Assembly: GCF_020164745.1 (NCBI RefSeq)
Contig: NZ_JAIUGV010000025.1
Coordinates: forward strand, 1-58,031
Source of the DNA: Mesorhizobium sp. ES1-4
Lineage (GTDB): Bacteria > Pseudomonadota > Alphaproteobacteria > Rhizobiales > Rhizobiaceae
Direction: 5' to 3'
DNA length: 58,031 bases
This document shows positions 26,307-35,154 of the stretch, one piece after another. Position 1 is the first letter of the stretch; each line of letters starts with the position of its first letter. The translations under genes were made by a program, and so were the position numbers. The notes under the pieces were generated by a model. The model made no database searches and had not been told where the DNA came from. It saw only the letters and a program-made list of their open reading frames with translations.

Positions 26307-26770
26307 AGTCTCCCGTCAGGTCGTGTCCCGTACAGTGATGCAGGAACGCACATCAAACTGCCTCGGCAACTTTGTAACTCGATCTTGCCGGGCGCGCGGT
26401 CGGTCACGAGCCGGGGCGACAGTTTCGTCTCGACCAACTTCCAAGAATTTGGATATCGGAGATCAACCGGTCGCAGGGGCCAATACCTGACGAAGTCGGC
26501 AACTGTCCAGCGGTCGAACTCACTTTCATGCCCATCTCAGATTGCGTGATATCGAGCGGTAAGCCATCAGCTAATGTATCGACCAGGTCCCGCCAGAGGA
26601 TTACTCCTTTTTAGTTTGTCAGTCGCAGAGCCCCAGTACGACTGGTGGTAGAAAGCACACGGCCGGAATCTTGGCAGCGCTGTTCACACCCACTTCGTAA
26701 GCCTGGCCGATGGGCTCGGCGCCAGAGCACCAATGCTTGACCTGCTCCAGCTCTTGCTCGGCGGGTTGTT
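26307..26770. other. intergenic between nodL-like gene and nifA
   Basis: 464 bp with no recognisable gene, nod box or NifA site. Confidence 0.5.
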
Positions 26771-27829
26771 TCAGAGACGCTTGATCTCGATACCGCGTTT
26801 TCTCAGCACGTAGCCGATCTGGCGCGGGGTCAAACCGAGCAGGCGCGCCGCCTTTGCCTGCACCCAGCCACACTTTTCCATGGCAGCAATGACCGTATCG
26901 GCATCGGGCACCCTACCACGAGTCGTGGCAGGGCCTATCGGCGCTTGCCCGTCGCCGACGGGCGGGGCGGCACAGGCGGCGGAAGGCTCGATCGTAGTCG
27001 ACTTCTCTGACGTCGGCTGTCCGTTCTTCCACAGCGCCGCGGCCAAGCACTGATCCGCGTAACAGGCAAAGTCAGTTCTGAGGATTGATGGACCCGTCGC
27101 CAGAACTGCCGTCCGTTGAACGCAGTTTTCGAGCTCTCGGATGTTACCTGGAAATTCGCAGTTCATTAGCACCTCAATCGCTTCGGGAGCGAAGGTCAGC
27201 GTGTGATCATTCTCAGTATTGAAATTCTTGAGAAACTGAGCGGCCAAGAGCGGAATATCACCTCGCCTTTCGCGCAATGCCGGCACGCGTAAAGTGACGA
27301 CGTTGATGCGATAATAGAGGTCTTGCCGGAACTCCTTGCGTTGAACTGCCGTTTCCAAGTCCCTGTTCGTTGCGGCAATCACGCGAACATCAACTTTAAT
27401 GGTGTGGTTGCTGCCGACGCGCTCAAACTCCTGCTCCTGCAGGACACGCAGCAGCTTAGCCTGGAACGAACCTGATATTTCGCCAATCTCGTCCAGAAAC
27501 AATGTGCCTTTGTCGGCAGCCTCAAAGCGCCCCTTGCGCAAACTGCTCGCGTCGGTGAAGGCACCCTTCTCATGACCGAACAAGTCAGATTCCAGAAGCG
27601 TCTCGGTGAGCGCCGCGCAATTGACCTTGATGAAGGGCTGCTTGGCGCGAGGCGAGAGCTCGTGAATGGCTTTGGCAACCAGCTCCTTGCCGGTTCCGGA
27701 TTCACCTCGCAACAGGACCGTAGTCTTCGCCTTGGCCACCTTGACAAGGTGCTCACGCAGCTTGCGCAGCGCCTGACTATCGCCAAGCATCTCCTTGCTG
27801 ATCTTTTTACGTTCCATTTGGCAGCCCAT
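26771..27829 (-). CDS. nifA: NifA, short form lacking the N-terminal GAF domain
   Basis: A 352-residue sigma-54 activator. It has Walker A GESGTGKE, the GAFTDA sigma-54-contact loop, Walker B TLFLDEIGE, and a C-terminal HTH (QAKAARLLGLTPRQIGYVLRKRG). The cysteines linked to oxygen sensing are present: CEFPGNIRELENC at the end of AAA+ and CYADQC in the linker. The roughly 180-200-residue GAF domain of most NifA proteins is absent, as reported for R. leguminosarum bv. trifolii. It is the only intact nifA here and so the likely master of the window's sigma-54 promoters. A conserved double dyad (28141-28190) 310 bp upstream is a probable FixV site. Confidence 0.95.
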   Translation of the reverse strand: MGCQMERKKISKEMLGDSQALRKLREHLVKVAKAKTTVLLRGESGTGKELVAKAIHELSPRAKQPFIKVNCAALTETLLESDLFGHEKGAFTDASSLRKGRFEAADKGTLFLDEIGEISGSFQAKLLRVLQEQEFERVGSNHTIKVDVRVIAATNRDLETAVQRKEFRQDLYYRINVVTLRVPALRERRGDIPLLAAQFLKNFNTENDHTLTFAPEAIEVLMNCEFPGNIRELENCVQRTAVLATGPSILRTDFACYADQCLAAALWKNGQPTSEKSTTIEPSAACAAPPVGDGQAPIGPATTRGRVPDADTVIAAMEKCGWVQAKAARLLGLTPRQIGYVLRKRGIEIKRL

Positions 27830-28125
27830 CCCACTCCGCCACCCGCCGGTAGAACTGCACTGGACGGTGAGCTGTGTTGTATTTCGCCATCATCATTCTC
27901 GATCTCACCTTTGTTGCTTCGAAATTTCCGGCGCGCGGACCCCCTCGGCAAATGGCAATGGCGCCTGAGCATCGTTGTCTTTCACCAGGACGAGCGTCTT
28001 CTCCTCCGTGCGGGCGCCCGCAATATGCGCGCTTGTTTGCGCAGGCCTTTACTCGACCGGTCGCCGTTCTGTCCGGCTTCTGCCGCACCGCAGCCTGCAA
28101 ACCCATCCTTGACAAGAAAGGAGGG

Positions 28126-28190
28126 GAGTCAATCGAGCTCTCCTTGCATTCGTGCAAGGAAAATTGTCAGTTTGATAGAATTCTATCAAA
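28126..28190 (-). promoter_or_regulatory. putative FixV operator region upstream of nifA
   Basis: Two dyads: a perfect 20-bp palindrome TTTGATAGAATTCTATCAAA (28171-28190) and TCCTTGCATTCGTGCAAGGA (28141-28160), flanked by GAGTCAATCGAGCT (28126-28139). The same arrangement recurs at 35088-35152 in the 86-bp gap between the fixV-like gene and the isomerase gene. In M. loti R7A nifA2 is activated by the LacI-family protein FixV, so binding by FixV is inferred. Confidence 0.72.
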
Positions 28191-28535
28191 ACGGCAGAAA
28201 CGCCCCGCCCCCAATTTGGCTGTACCTGCGGCGTTCAGCTTACGTGACGACATGTGCGGACTTGTCCCAATTGCCGTCCGAGTTGTGCGGGAAACAGTAG
28301 CCGCTGCGCTGTTCGCTTCAACCGCGTGATGCCGCTGACAGTAGAGGCGGCGGCTCGTCGAGCGAGGCTTCATTGTTCGGCTACTAAAGCGGCTGTGCTT
28401 TGGTGGGAGTTGGTTTCGCCCAAGTTCTGGGCCTGGGGGCGTCTAGCCCGTTTCGCCGCACAGGCTCCTCCCACATCGTCGAGGCCGAGAAGGAGGGACC
28501 CCACAGCCCTCCCTGTATCACAATGCCCCGCCCCT
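28191..28535. other. intergenic with diverged repeat shared with 44255-44405
   Basis: Bases about 28380-28530 are a diverged copy of about 44255-44405, including a GCCCA..TGGGC-like hairpin and the shared run CATCGTCGAGGCCGAGAA. No protein is recognised in either copy. It lies just beyond the 3' end of each nodE. Confidence 0.6.
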
Positions 28536-28586
28536 CAAGCAGCTAGATACGACAGGTGACCTCGAATGAGGCGTCTTGCATGGCTT

Positions 28587-29795
28587 CTACACCTGCCTGA
28601 ATGCCAGAACTGCGTTCGTACCGCCCATGGCGAAGGCGTTGCTCATGGCGACGCGCACCTTGCGCTCGCGCGGCACATTGGGTGTGATGTCGAGGTCGCA
28701 AGCGGGATCTGGCTCGCGATAGTTGGCGGTCGGCGGCACGACGTCCTCTTGGATTGCCATCACGCAGGCGATCATTTCAAGCGCGCTCGCTGCGCCGAGG
28801 CAATGCGCGTGCGTGGACTTGGTGGAAGAGATGGACATCGAATAAGCGTGGTTTCCAAACACACGCTTGATCGCCGCCGTTTCAGTCTGATCATTGCTCT
28901 TGGTACCGGTGCCGTGCGCGTTGAGATAGTCGACGTCCTCGGCATTCAGCCCGGCATCGGCAAGGCAGGCGCGCATCGCCGACGCTGGCCCCTCGACAGA
29001 TGGCGCGGCAATGTGGAAGGCATCGGCGGAAAGGCCGACGCCGGCGATCTCGGCAAGAATTGTGGCACCACGCCTCGTGGCATGCTCGTAGCTTTCCAGC
29101 ACGGCCATGCCCGCACCCTCGCCCAGCACCAGGCCCTTCCTATCGGCGGAGAAGGGCCGGCAGGTATCGGGTGAAAGCACGCGCATTGCTTCCCATGCTT
29201 TCAGCACGCCCCATGCGAAGGGTGCGTCGCTGCCTCCGGAAACCATTACGTCGGCCCGGCCCAGCTTGATCTGGTCCACCGCCGAGGCGATCGCATGGTT
29301 GGCCGAGGCACATGCGGAGGTCACCCCGAAGACCGGCCCGCGCAAGCCGAGGCTCAAGCTCACCTGGCCGGCGGCGGCGCTTGGCATCGTTTTGGGTACA
29401 GCGAGGATGCCAACTCGCCTCGCGCCGTCCAAAAGGAGGGCCCGGTAAGTTTCCTCCATCACATCCCAGCCCAAGCCGCCGACGCCCACTGTCGCGCCGA
29501 AGCGATGGGCATTCCCCTCGTCGCAGGAAAGTCCGGCCTGCCGCATGGCTTCGCGCGCTGCAAGCACGGCGAGCAAGCTGAAGCGGGCCATGGAGACGAG
29601 CTGCTTGCGATCGATGTCGTGCTGGGGCAGCGCCTTGATCTCAGCGCCGGTCATGCCCTCCAGGTCATGAAGCTCGGAATTGGCGATCGGGCCGATGGCG
29701 GAGCGGCCTTCGCGCATCTCTTTCCACATAGAGGCGGCGTCGGTGCCCAGTCCGCACAGGCCGCCCACTCCGGTGATAACGACGCGCCTGTCCAT
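28587..29795 (-). CDS. nodE: NodE beta-ketoacyl-ACP synthase, copy 1
   Basis: A 402-residue FabF-like condensing enzyme. With NodF it elongates the special polyunsaturated acyl chain that NodA attaches to Nod factor. The catalytic triad is visible: Cys162 in TSACASANH, His in NAHGTGTKSNDQTE (about 298), and His in STKSTHAHCLGAAS (about 335). The segment 107-145 (GLGWDVMEETYRALLLD..., ending AAAGQV) looks like ordinary FabF (GLGLIEENHTSL...), unlike copy 2. Its stop-proximal end and 3' flank are duplicated at 44571. It begins directly at the nodF stop and is driven by the nod box at 30467. Confidence 0.94.
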   Translation of the reverse strand: MDRRVVITGVGGLCGLGTDAASMWKEMREGRSAIGPIANSELHDLEGMTGAEIKALPQHDIDRKQLVSMARFSLLAVLAAREAMRQAGLSCDEGNAHRFGATVGVGGLGWDVMEETYRALLLDGARRVGILAVPKTMPSAAAGQVSLSLGLRGPVFGVTSACASANHAIASAVDQIKLGRADVMVSGGSDAPFAWGVLKAWEAMRVLSPDTCRPFSADRKGLVLGEGAGMAVLESYEHATRRGATILAEIAGVGLSADAFHIAAPSVEGPASAMRACLADAGLNAEDVDYLNAHGTGTKSNDQTETAAIKRVFGNHAYSMSISSTKSTHAHCLGAASALEMIACVMAIQEDVVPPTANYREPDPACDLDITPNVPRERKVRVAMSNAFAMGGTNAVLAFRQV

Positions 29796-30077
29796 TCAAG
29801 CCTCCTTCGCAAGCAAGCCGCGGACGGCTTCCACGACGTCGCCGACATTCTTGAGATTGGACCAGGCATCGGCCGTGTTCATGTCGATCTTGATGCCGTA
29901 GGCCTGCTCCACATCCCAGAGGACGTCCGCCAAACCCAGCGAATCGAACCCGAGCGCGTCCAGTTCCGTGGCGATTGTTATCTCGCCGACGAATGACGCA
30001 GGCATTCCCTCACCGCTCTCCGACTCGGCGCGTTTCTTGATCAGGGCAATGACGTCCGTTGCGAATTGATCGGCCAT
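29796..30077 (-). CDS. nodF: NodF acyl carrier protein, copy 1
   Basis: A 93-residue acyl carrier protein with the phosphopantetheine serine in GFDSLGLADVLWDVEQ (Ser45), the NodF version of the ACP DSL motif. It carries the growing polyunsaturated chain for NodE and NodA. It is identical to the copy at 45831. It abuts nodE with no gap. About 390 bp, including a nodA remnant, separates it from its nod box. Confidence 0.95.
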   Translation of the reverse strand: MADQFATDVIALIKKRAESESGEGMPASFVGEITIATELDALGFDSLGLADVLWDVEQAYGIKIDMNTADAWSNLKNVGDVVEAVRGLLAKEA

Positions 30078-30235
30078 TCTGTTTCCTGTCTTTCTTTCCC
30101 GCGTTTCGACCTGGACGCGGCTCAGTTCCTGAGGCGCGCCGCGTCGCGAAAGCCATCACGCTTGGGCAACTGACAAAGCCCAATGCTCATAAAGCCGGAT
30201 CAGGTCCGGCCGGTGTGTGGCGTAGGTGCAGTATG

Positions 30236-30362
30236 ACGATGTGAGCCGCTACACGTGCGCGTCTCCCGGTCTGTCCATAGGCTCGGAAGAAGTCGGACAG
30301 TTTGACATGGCCGGTCAGTTGCAACTCCCTTTCCCAGCACTCCACTGCCCGGTAGAGCGCAT
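30236..30362 (-). pseudogene. nodA: nodA 5' remnant between nod box and nodF, copy 1
   Basis: The start-proximal bases of the intact nodA (43570-43768) recur here with an internal deletion. CGATGTGAGCCGCTAC (about 30238) and the run around GTCCATAGG...AAGTCGGA...TTTGACATGG match the same order and orientation, ending at an ATG equivalent at 30360-30362. It cannot code for NodA. Confidence 0.78.
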
Positions 30363-30466
30363 GAAAAATCTCCTTTCGGGCGGTTTCTTAAGACGCTCGC
30401 CACGCCATGAGGCAGTGGGGGCATCGGTGTCCATCAGGTGCTTCTGCCCATGCAGGATTCCAGAAC

Positions 30467-30512
30467 ATTGATGAAATCGTTTGTTTCGATGAAAGGCATC
30501 CACACTTTGGAT
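30467..30512 (-). promoter_or_regulatory. nod box for nodFE copy 1
   Basis: Reads on the minus strand ATCCAAAGTGTGGATGCC (ATC-N9-GAT), then CATCGAAACAAACGATTTCA, the conserved nod-box halves. It is the NodD-binding promoter pointing at nodF. Confidence 0.93.
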
Positions 30513-30520
30513 GGTTGACC

Positions 30521-30870
30521 ACGCTTTTCAAAGATCGTGAACTACATCTCCTCGTTGTGCTCGACGCACTCCGGACAAGTAACCTCATGGGCGCGGCATG
30601 CAGGATTAACCGAGCCCAGCCGGTCATGAGTGCGGCCGGCGCTCGGCTGCTCGATTTATTTGCGCGATAAGCTCGCGACCATGTCCGCGGAGGTATTCAA
30701 ACTTAACGCTGCGTCCGGGAGCTCTTGCCCTCCAGTTTGCGACGCTCCCCCGCCCATCCAGTGATCGTTTATTTCGTCGGATAGTTTGACCCGGCTCTAC
30801 CGAATCGCCGCTTCAGGATCATTCTTTCCGATTTCGTCACGCTCGTATTTCTGCCGCGTCCTACACCGAT
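30521..30870 (+). pseudogene. nodD: nodD remnant 1
   Basis: Homologous to the intact nodD: LLVVLDAL, then RINRAQPVMSAA, then further on bases encoding the FRIILSDFVTLVF segment (about 30812-30855). The start codon is ACG (30521-30523) and there are several frameshifts. The 3' half is missing. Confidence 0.85.
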
Positions 30871-31220
30871 TGGGCGCGAACAAAACTGAGCGCCTTGGAA
30901 CCCGAACCCGTGCGTCGTGACCGGGAGCATCCGGGGCGAACTCATCCGCTCGGGGGCATCGCATCACCGGACGGCGACAGGCACGGTCGACCGGCATCTC
31001 GGCATCGGCTGGGAATTCGTCCATGGTCTGCATTGGCGACGACGCTTCCTGAGGCCACGTAGCCCTTATGCCAAGCTGGGCGCCCGGGTCGAGCGCGTAA
31101 TGACGACAATTGCTTCGCTGCAGGTCAAACGCTTTCCGGGCCACCTGCAAAGTCTTCACCCGGCCGTACAGCGCCCAAGACCACTGATGTGATCGACAAG
31201 AGCCTTTTTGATAAATCTGC
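30871..31220. other. junction DNA without recognisable gene
   Basis: About 350 bp between the nodD remnant and the IS110-type remnant. Open frames on both strands do not resemble known proteins. Confidence 0.45.
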
Positions 31221-31221
31221 G

Positions 31222-32580
31222 CTATTCTCCTGTCGCGCACGGACGACCGCGTGGCGAAGAGCAGGGTCCGAGATGAGAGCCCTGCCGCGCAGCTTCTATC
31301 GTCGCGCCTCGTTTGCGGCATCCGTGCCTACCCTCTTCGGACCTCGTGGGTTCCAACCGGCGACGAGGCGTGCATAGGCGCCCTCGGCCTGCTCCACCCA
31401 GCGGCGCTCTTCTTCCCGGTGGCTCTTTATGTTGTAGGCGTGCGCTCCCTTTTGGCCGCGCACAGCCTTGCTCCCGGCCTTGAGTTCCACATCGCGCAAG
31501 CTTCTTGGCATGCAGGGAGGGTCGAGCCCACGCGTAACTCTCGCCCTTCTCAACAGATGACAGATCACGACAGAGAGTTTGCGTGCGGTTGCCACGGCCG
31601 CGACATGCTGTCCGCGCCGGGCTCGCACGCCGCAGGGAGAAGGCTCGCAACGGTCCGGGAGCACGAGCGGCCGCCCAGGCCGCCTCGACGAGCATGCCGC
31701 GCGCATGACCACGGCCCTGCTTGGTGATCCGCCCATGGTAGGCCGGACCTGGCCGGACTGCTGGACGCTTGGGTTCAACCCGAGATAGGTCACGAGCTTC
31801 TGCGGATCGTCGAAGCGCGACACGTCGCCGATCGCCGCCCTTCATCGCCAGCGCGACGGTGATGTCGACGCCGGGAATGGTCATCAGCCGCTTCACGCCT
31901 TCATCCTCGAGAGCCGAGCGGACAAGATCGCGTTCGATGACCTGGAGGTCTTCGCCCAATCGGTCGAACTCGCGCAGATGCCCATCGATCGCGAGGCGCT
32001 CGTCCTGCGGTACGACCTGCTCGATTAACCAGGTCCGACCCTTGGCGCCGCACAGGTCAGCATGCGGGCAGGACGGATCAGGTGGCTATGAAGGATCGAC
32101 TGGATGACGCTCTTCAATCGAGATCTCTGTCGGACAATCTGATTGCGCCGTGTCACCTGTCGACGCAGAGCCTGCGTCGGCTCGTCCGCAATCCAGACTT
32201 CTGGCAAGAAGCCGCTGGCATAGAGCTGCGCAAGAACGTCGGCGTCGATCGTCGTTTTGATCTTGGCATAGGCAACGATAAACACCTGTTTCGGCTTGGC
32301 GATCCCCACCTTCTTCACATGCGGCGCAACCACAGCTGCAGCGGACGTCGCGTTGCCGGTGGCCTCGATCACCCCGACATCGTTCGGCGACAGCTTCGCG
32401 GCGAACGCCGCCAGCAGATCGCGCCGCATGTCGACGCGGCCGAGTCGCCTGAGCCTGCCCTCCTCCCATGCCACTGCTTCGGCGAAGGCGCGGTGAATAT
32501 CCAGTCCGATGATAAGCATGCCCGTTCCTCCTTCTTGGCTCGGTCAAAGACGGGAGCTGGCGGGCAACACGACATCTACT
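31222..32580 (-). mobile_element. IS110-family insertion sequence remnant
   Basis: The minus-strand frame 32025-32519 encodes the N-terminal DEDD transposase/resolvase domain (IGLDIHRAFAEAV, VIEATGNAT, KTTIDADVLAQL). Beyond a frameshift, frames at 31222-31959 supply the C-terminal transposase domain (MTIPGVDITVALA, DDPQKLVTYLGLNPSVQQSG). The reading frame is broken at least twice, so the transposase is dead. As usual for IS110, no terminal inverted repeats are obvious. It lies downstream of the orphan nod box at 33165, where a nod operon would be expected. Confidence 0.8.
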
Positions 32581-33120
32581 GATCCGCGCTCGCAGCGCAT
32601 CCGGGAAAGTCGCGAGGGGCGGCCATGTAACGAGCTCGGGCTCTCAGCCCACGGTCTATTGACGGCCTGCCTGCACCTTTGTGCTCCCGGTGCCCCACGT
32701 CCCGGATGGGCTCACCATAAGGGCGTTCCAAAACAAGAACAGCAGGACGAGAAGGCACCACAGATCACATACCGGATAGCGGCAAGGCCAAGCGCTTCGT
32801 TCAGATAGGCTTGCGCCAATGGGCTTAGGCCGAGCCTACAACAGCTCTCAAAAACGCTGCCGGACTGCTGCATTGGCTCGCCGATACAATTGGCACAGGC
32901 CTCACGGCAGCTTAGGATCAAACCGCCCATCAGTCGCCTCGGACTGGAAAGGTGCACCCTATTAGGTTCCACGCCTAGCTAGGTCGGGGCCGCCGAAGAC
33001 GCTGGTTGATAGACCGGCGCCATCGGCCCGGCGTTTCAAACTGCCAATCTCTGACCTGCACAGTACGAACGATTGCTCGCTTCGGCAGATCACGCGGCTC
33101 ATATGTCGGACCTTAACGTC
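32581..33120. other. decayed region; possible methyltransferase fragment
   Basis: No intact gene. On the minus strand at about 32780-32930 a frame reads CANCIGEP, then CCRLGLSPLAQAYLNEA, recalling the zinc-binding N-terminus of sugar C-methyltransferases (C-x2-C, DLGLSPLANAYL). This is a weak similarity. The rest shows nothing recognisable. Confidence 0.35.
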
Positions 33121-33164
33121 ATCCATCATAAACTTTTTGCGACAAAAGATTGCAAGAATGCTAA

Positions 33165-33210
33165 ATTGTTAAAGTCGTTTGTTTCGGTTAAAGGCATCCA
33201 TCCCATGGAT
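33165..33210 (-). promoter_or_regulatory. nod box divergent from intact nodD (orphan)
   Basis: On the minus strand ATCCATGGGATGGATGCC (ATC-N9-GAT) is followed by the CGAAACAAACGACTTTAACA half. It lies 10 bp upstream of nodD and points leftwards, but only decayed DNA and an IS remnant follow, so it has no target operon. It may still serve NodD autoregulation. Confidence 0.9.
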
Positions 33211-33220
33211 GGCTGATGAC

Positions 33221-34138
33221 ATGCGTTTCAAAGGACTTGATCTAAATCTCCTCGTTGTGCTCGACGCACTCCTGACGGAGCGTAATCTCTCGGCGGCGGC
33301 ACGCAGGATTAACCTGAGTCAGCCCGCCATGAGTGCGGCCGTCGCCCGACTGCGCGATTATTTCCGCGATGAACTGTTTACGATAAGAGGTCGCGAAAGA
33401 TTTCTAACCCCGCGTGCGGCAGCATTTGCCCCCGCAGTTCGCGACGCTCTCCAGCACATCCAGTGCTCGATTATTTCTTCGGATCCGTTTGACCCAGCTC
33501 GAGCCGATCGCCTCTTCAGGATCATTCTTTCCGATTTCGTCACGCTCGTGTTTTTCGAAAAGCTTGTGGAGCGTATTTCACGGGAAGCCCCCGCCGTCAG
33601 CTTCGAACTGCTGCCTGTCGACGATAGCCCCGATGAGCTTCTCCGGCGCGGTGACGTCGATTTTCTAATTCTACCGGATATGTTCACGTCGAGTGTGCAT
33701 TCAAGCGTTGCGCTGTTTGACGAGAAGCTCGTGTGCGTAGGCTGTCCCACAAACAAGCAGCTGCCACAGCAGCTTACATTCGAGAGATACATGTCGATGA
33801 GGCACGTCGCGGTCAGGTTCGGGCGTACGATGAAGCCGTCTATCGAGGAATGGTTTTTGCTTGAGCATGGCCTTAAGAGACGTGTCGAGGTCGCCGTGCA
33901 GGGCTTCAGCATGATTCCACCTATGGTGTCCGGCACAGCTCGTATAGCGACCATGCCCTTACGGCTGGTCAGGCATTTCGAAAAAACGTTCCCCCTGCGG
34001 GTTATCGAACTTCCGCTGCCATTTCCCACATTCACCGAGACCCTCCAATGGCCGGCCCTCCACAATAGCGATCCGGCAAGCATCTGGATGCGGGAGATAA
34101 TGATACAGGAGGCATCTCGGATGGCTGCCCCGCTGTGA
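33221..34138 (+). CDS. nodD: NodD, flavonoid-responsive LysR activator
   Basis: A 305-residue LysR-family regulator and the only intact nodD in the window. Its N-terminal HTH (AARRINLSQPAMSAAVARLRDYF) follows the typical MRFKGLDLNLLVVLDALLTERNL start at 33221. The C-terminal effector domain (EAPAVSFELLPVDD onward) binds legume flavonoids. It activates the nod boxes at 30467, 44003 and 46502. An in-frame ATG at 33179 lies inside the nod box and is rejected. Three other nodD copies nearby are broken. Confidence 0.96.
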   Translation: MRFKGLDLNLLVVLDALLTERNLSAAARRINLSQPAMSAAVARLRDYFRDELFTIRGRERFLTPRAAAFAPAVRDALQHIQCSIISSDPFDPARADRLFRIILSDFVTLVFFEKLVERISREAPAVSFELLPVDDSPDELLRRGDVDFLILPDMFTSSVHSSVALFDEKLVCVGCPTNKQLPQQLTFERYMSMRHVAVRFGRTMKPSIEEWFLLEHGLKRRVEVAVQGFSMIPPMVSGTARIATMPLRLVRHFEKTFPLRVIELPLPFPTFTETLQWPALHNSDPASIWMREIMIQEASRMAAPL

Positions 34139-34186
34139 ACCCACGGAAAATTCAGGCGCACCTATAGTCACTACTCCTGTCACCAT

Positions 34187-34990
34187 CTACTTTGACGACA
34201 ATAGCCCTCGCCGGATAAAGTCGATGCTGGCGGCAAGTGCGCCTGCGAGATCGTCCAGAGAATGGACTTCCTCGACCAGCTCGAATGAGAAAGGTCCCGC
34301 GTAGCCGCCATCCAGCAGCGCCTGAATCTGGCTGCCATTGTCGGAACCTGCAAGAAAGCGATCGGGGTAAATCCAGAAGGTCGGGTCGTTTACGCTTGAA
34401 ATGTGCACCAGGCCGGTAAGCTCGCAGAACAGGCATGTCTCCCCGGCCAGGGTGTGGTGGAACGTGTCGTGCACGAGGCGAAAGACGGACTGGCCATCAA
34501 CCGCGGCAACGGCCTCGGCCGCTTCCTTCTTTGATCGAAGCGAGCAGGTTCGGAAACCCAGCGGCTCGATGAGACCGATCAGACCCCGCGACTGGAGGAT
34601 TGGCTTGATCTCGTTTAGAGCGAAACGAAGATTGTCCTGGCGCTCGCTATTGGTGGGCCACGAGCTGCGGTTGGCCGGCACCAACACGAGCGTCTCCGCC
34701 CCGCACGCCGTCGCATAATCGGCGAGGTTGCTTGCCTCGGCCTGACGCGTTGGAGTCCAGTCGTTGAACCGCTGCAAGGCGTTGACAGAGATGATCGTGA
34801 CGCCCGCTTCGGTAGCGGCCAACCGAACGTCCGCAGCCGGAATGCCGCGTGCGACAGGATTGCTGAAATGAGGGTAACGGATTTGGACGTCGGTCAGGCC
34901 TTGGTCACGGGCAAGCGCGAAAAGCGCACTGACGTCAAGGCGGGGCGCCGCCATGTGATCGAGTGCAAAGCGGGGCGATACCTGGCGCAT
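34187..34990 (-). CDS. sugar isomerase/epimerase, inosose-isomerase-like (TIM barrel)
   Basis: A 267-residue AP-endonuclease-2-family TIM barrel, like IolI/IolE and hydroxypyruvate isomerase. Metal ligands are visible: Glu in LIEPLGF, Asp and His in LVHDTFHH, His in LVHISSV, Glu in FSFELVEE. I chose ATG 34990 (MRQVSPRFALDHMAAPRLD); the longer in-frame start runs into the operator region. The gene is downstream of the fixV-like gene with a copy of the nifA-type double dyad between them. In M. loti FixV is thought to respond to an inositol derivative, so this enzyme may make or remove the inducer. Confidence 0.82.
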   Translation of the reverse strand: MRQVSPRFALDHMAAPRLDVSALFALARDQGLTDVQIRYPHFSNPVARGIPAADVRLAATEAGVTIISVNALQRFNDWTPTRQAEASNLADYATACGAETLVLVPANRSSWPTNSERQDNLRFALNEIKPILQSRGLIGLIEPLGFRTCSLRSKKEAAEAVAAVDGQSVFRLVHDTFHHTLAGETCLFCELTGLVHISSVNDPTFWIYPDRFLAGSDNGSQIQALLDGGYAGPFSFELVEEVHSLDDLAGALAASIDFIRRGLLSSK

Positions 34991-35087
34991 TGCTTGACTT
35001 TCCTTCCATGAAGCGCGGCTGCCATTTCGGCATCCGGCTTCTTTCAAGACGGAACCACGCCGGTTCACAGATCGGACAGAGACGGCC

Positions 35088-35152
35088 GAGTCAATCGAGC
35101 TTTCCTTTCATCGGTGAAAGGAAAATGGGCGCTCATGATAGAAATCCATCAA
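35088..35152 (-). promoter_or_regulatory. putative FixV operator between fixV-like and isomerase genes
   Basis: Counterpart of 28126-28190: GAGTCAATCGAGCT (35088-35101), a 10-bp inverted repeat TTTCCTTTCA / TGAAAGGAAA around TCGG (35101-35124), and ATGATAGAAATCCATCAA (35135-35152), a looser version of the nifA palindrome. The G-to-T change in one arm is matched by C-to-A in the other, so the dyad itself is conserved. Confidence 0.72.
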
Positions 35153-35154
35153 GG

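Larger units (their letters stand above)
28536..30637. repeat. 2.1-kb nodFE duplication, copy 1
   Basis: Nearly identical to 44571-46672 in the same orientation (constant offset 16,035). It carries nodE, nodF, a nodA remnant, a nod box and the 5' end of a nodD remnant. The notable non-identity is a patch inside nodE (29361-29477). Confidence 0.92.

Noticed and set aside
26307..26560. possible nod box upstream of the nodL-like gene
   Set aside because: No ATC-N9-GAT half or AAACAA-type half could be found.
27807..28157. open frame upstream of nifA as a missing NifA N-terminal domain
   Set aside because: It is in a different frame from nifA and shows no GAF-domain features; it runs out over the nifA start.
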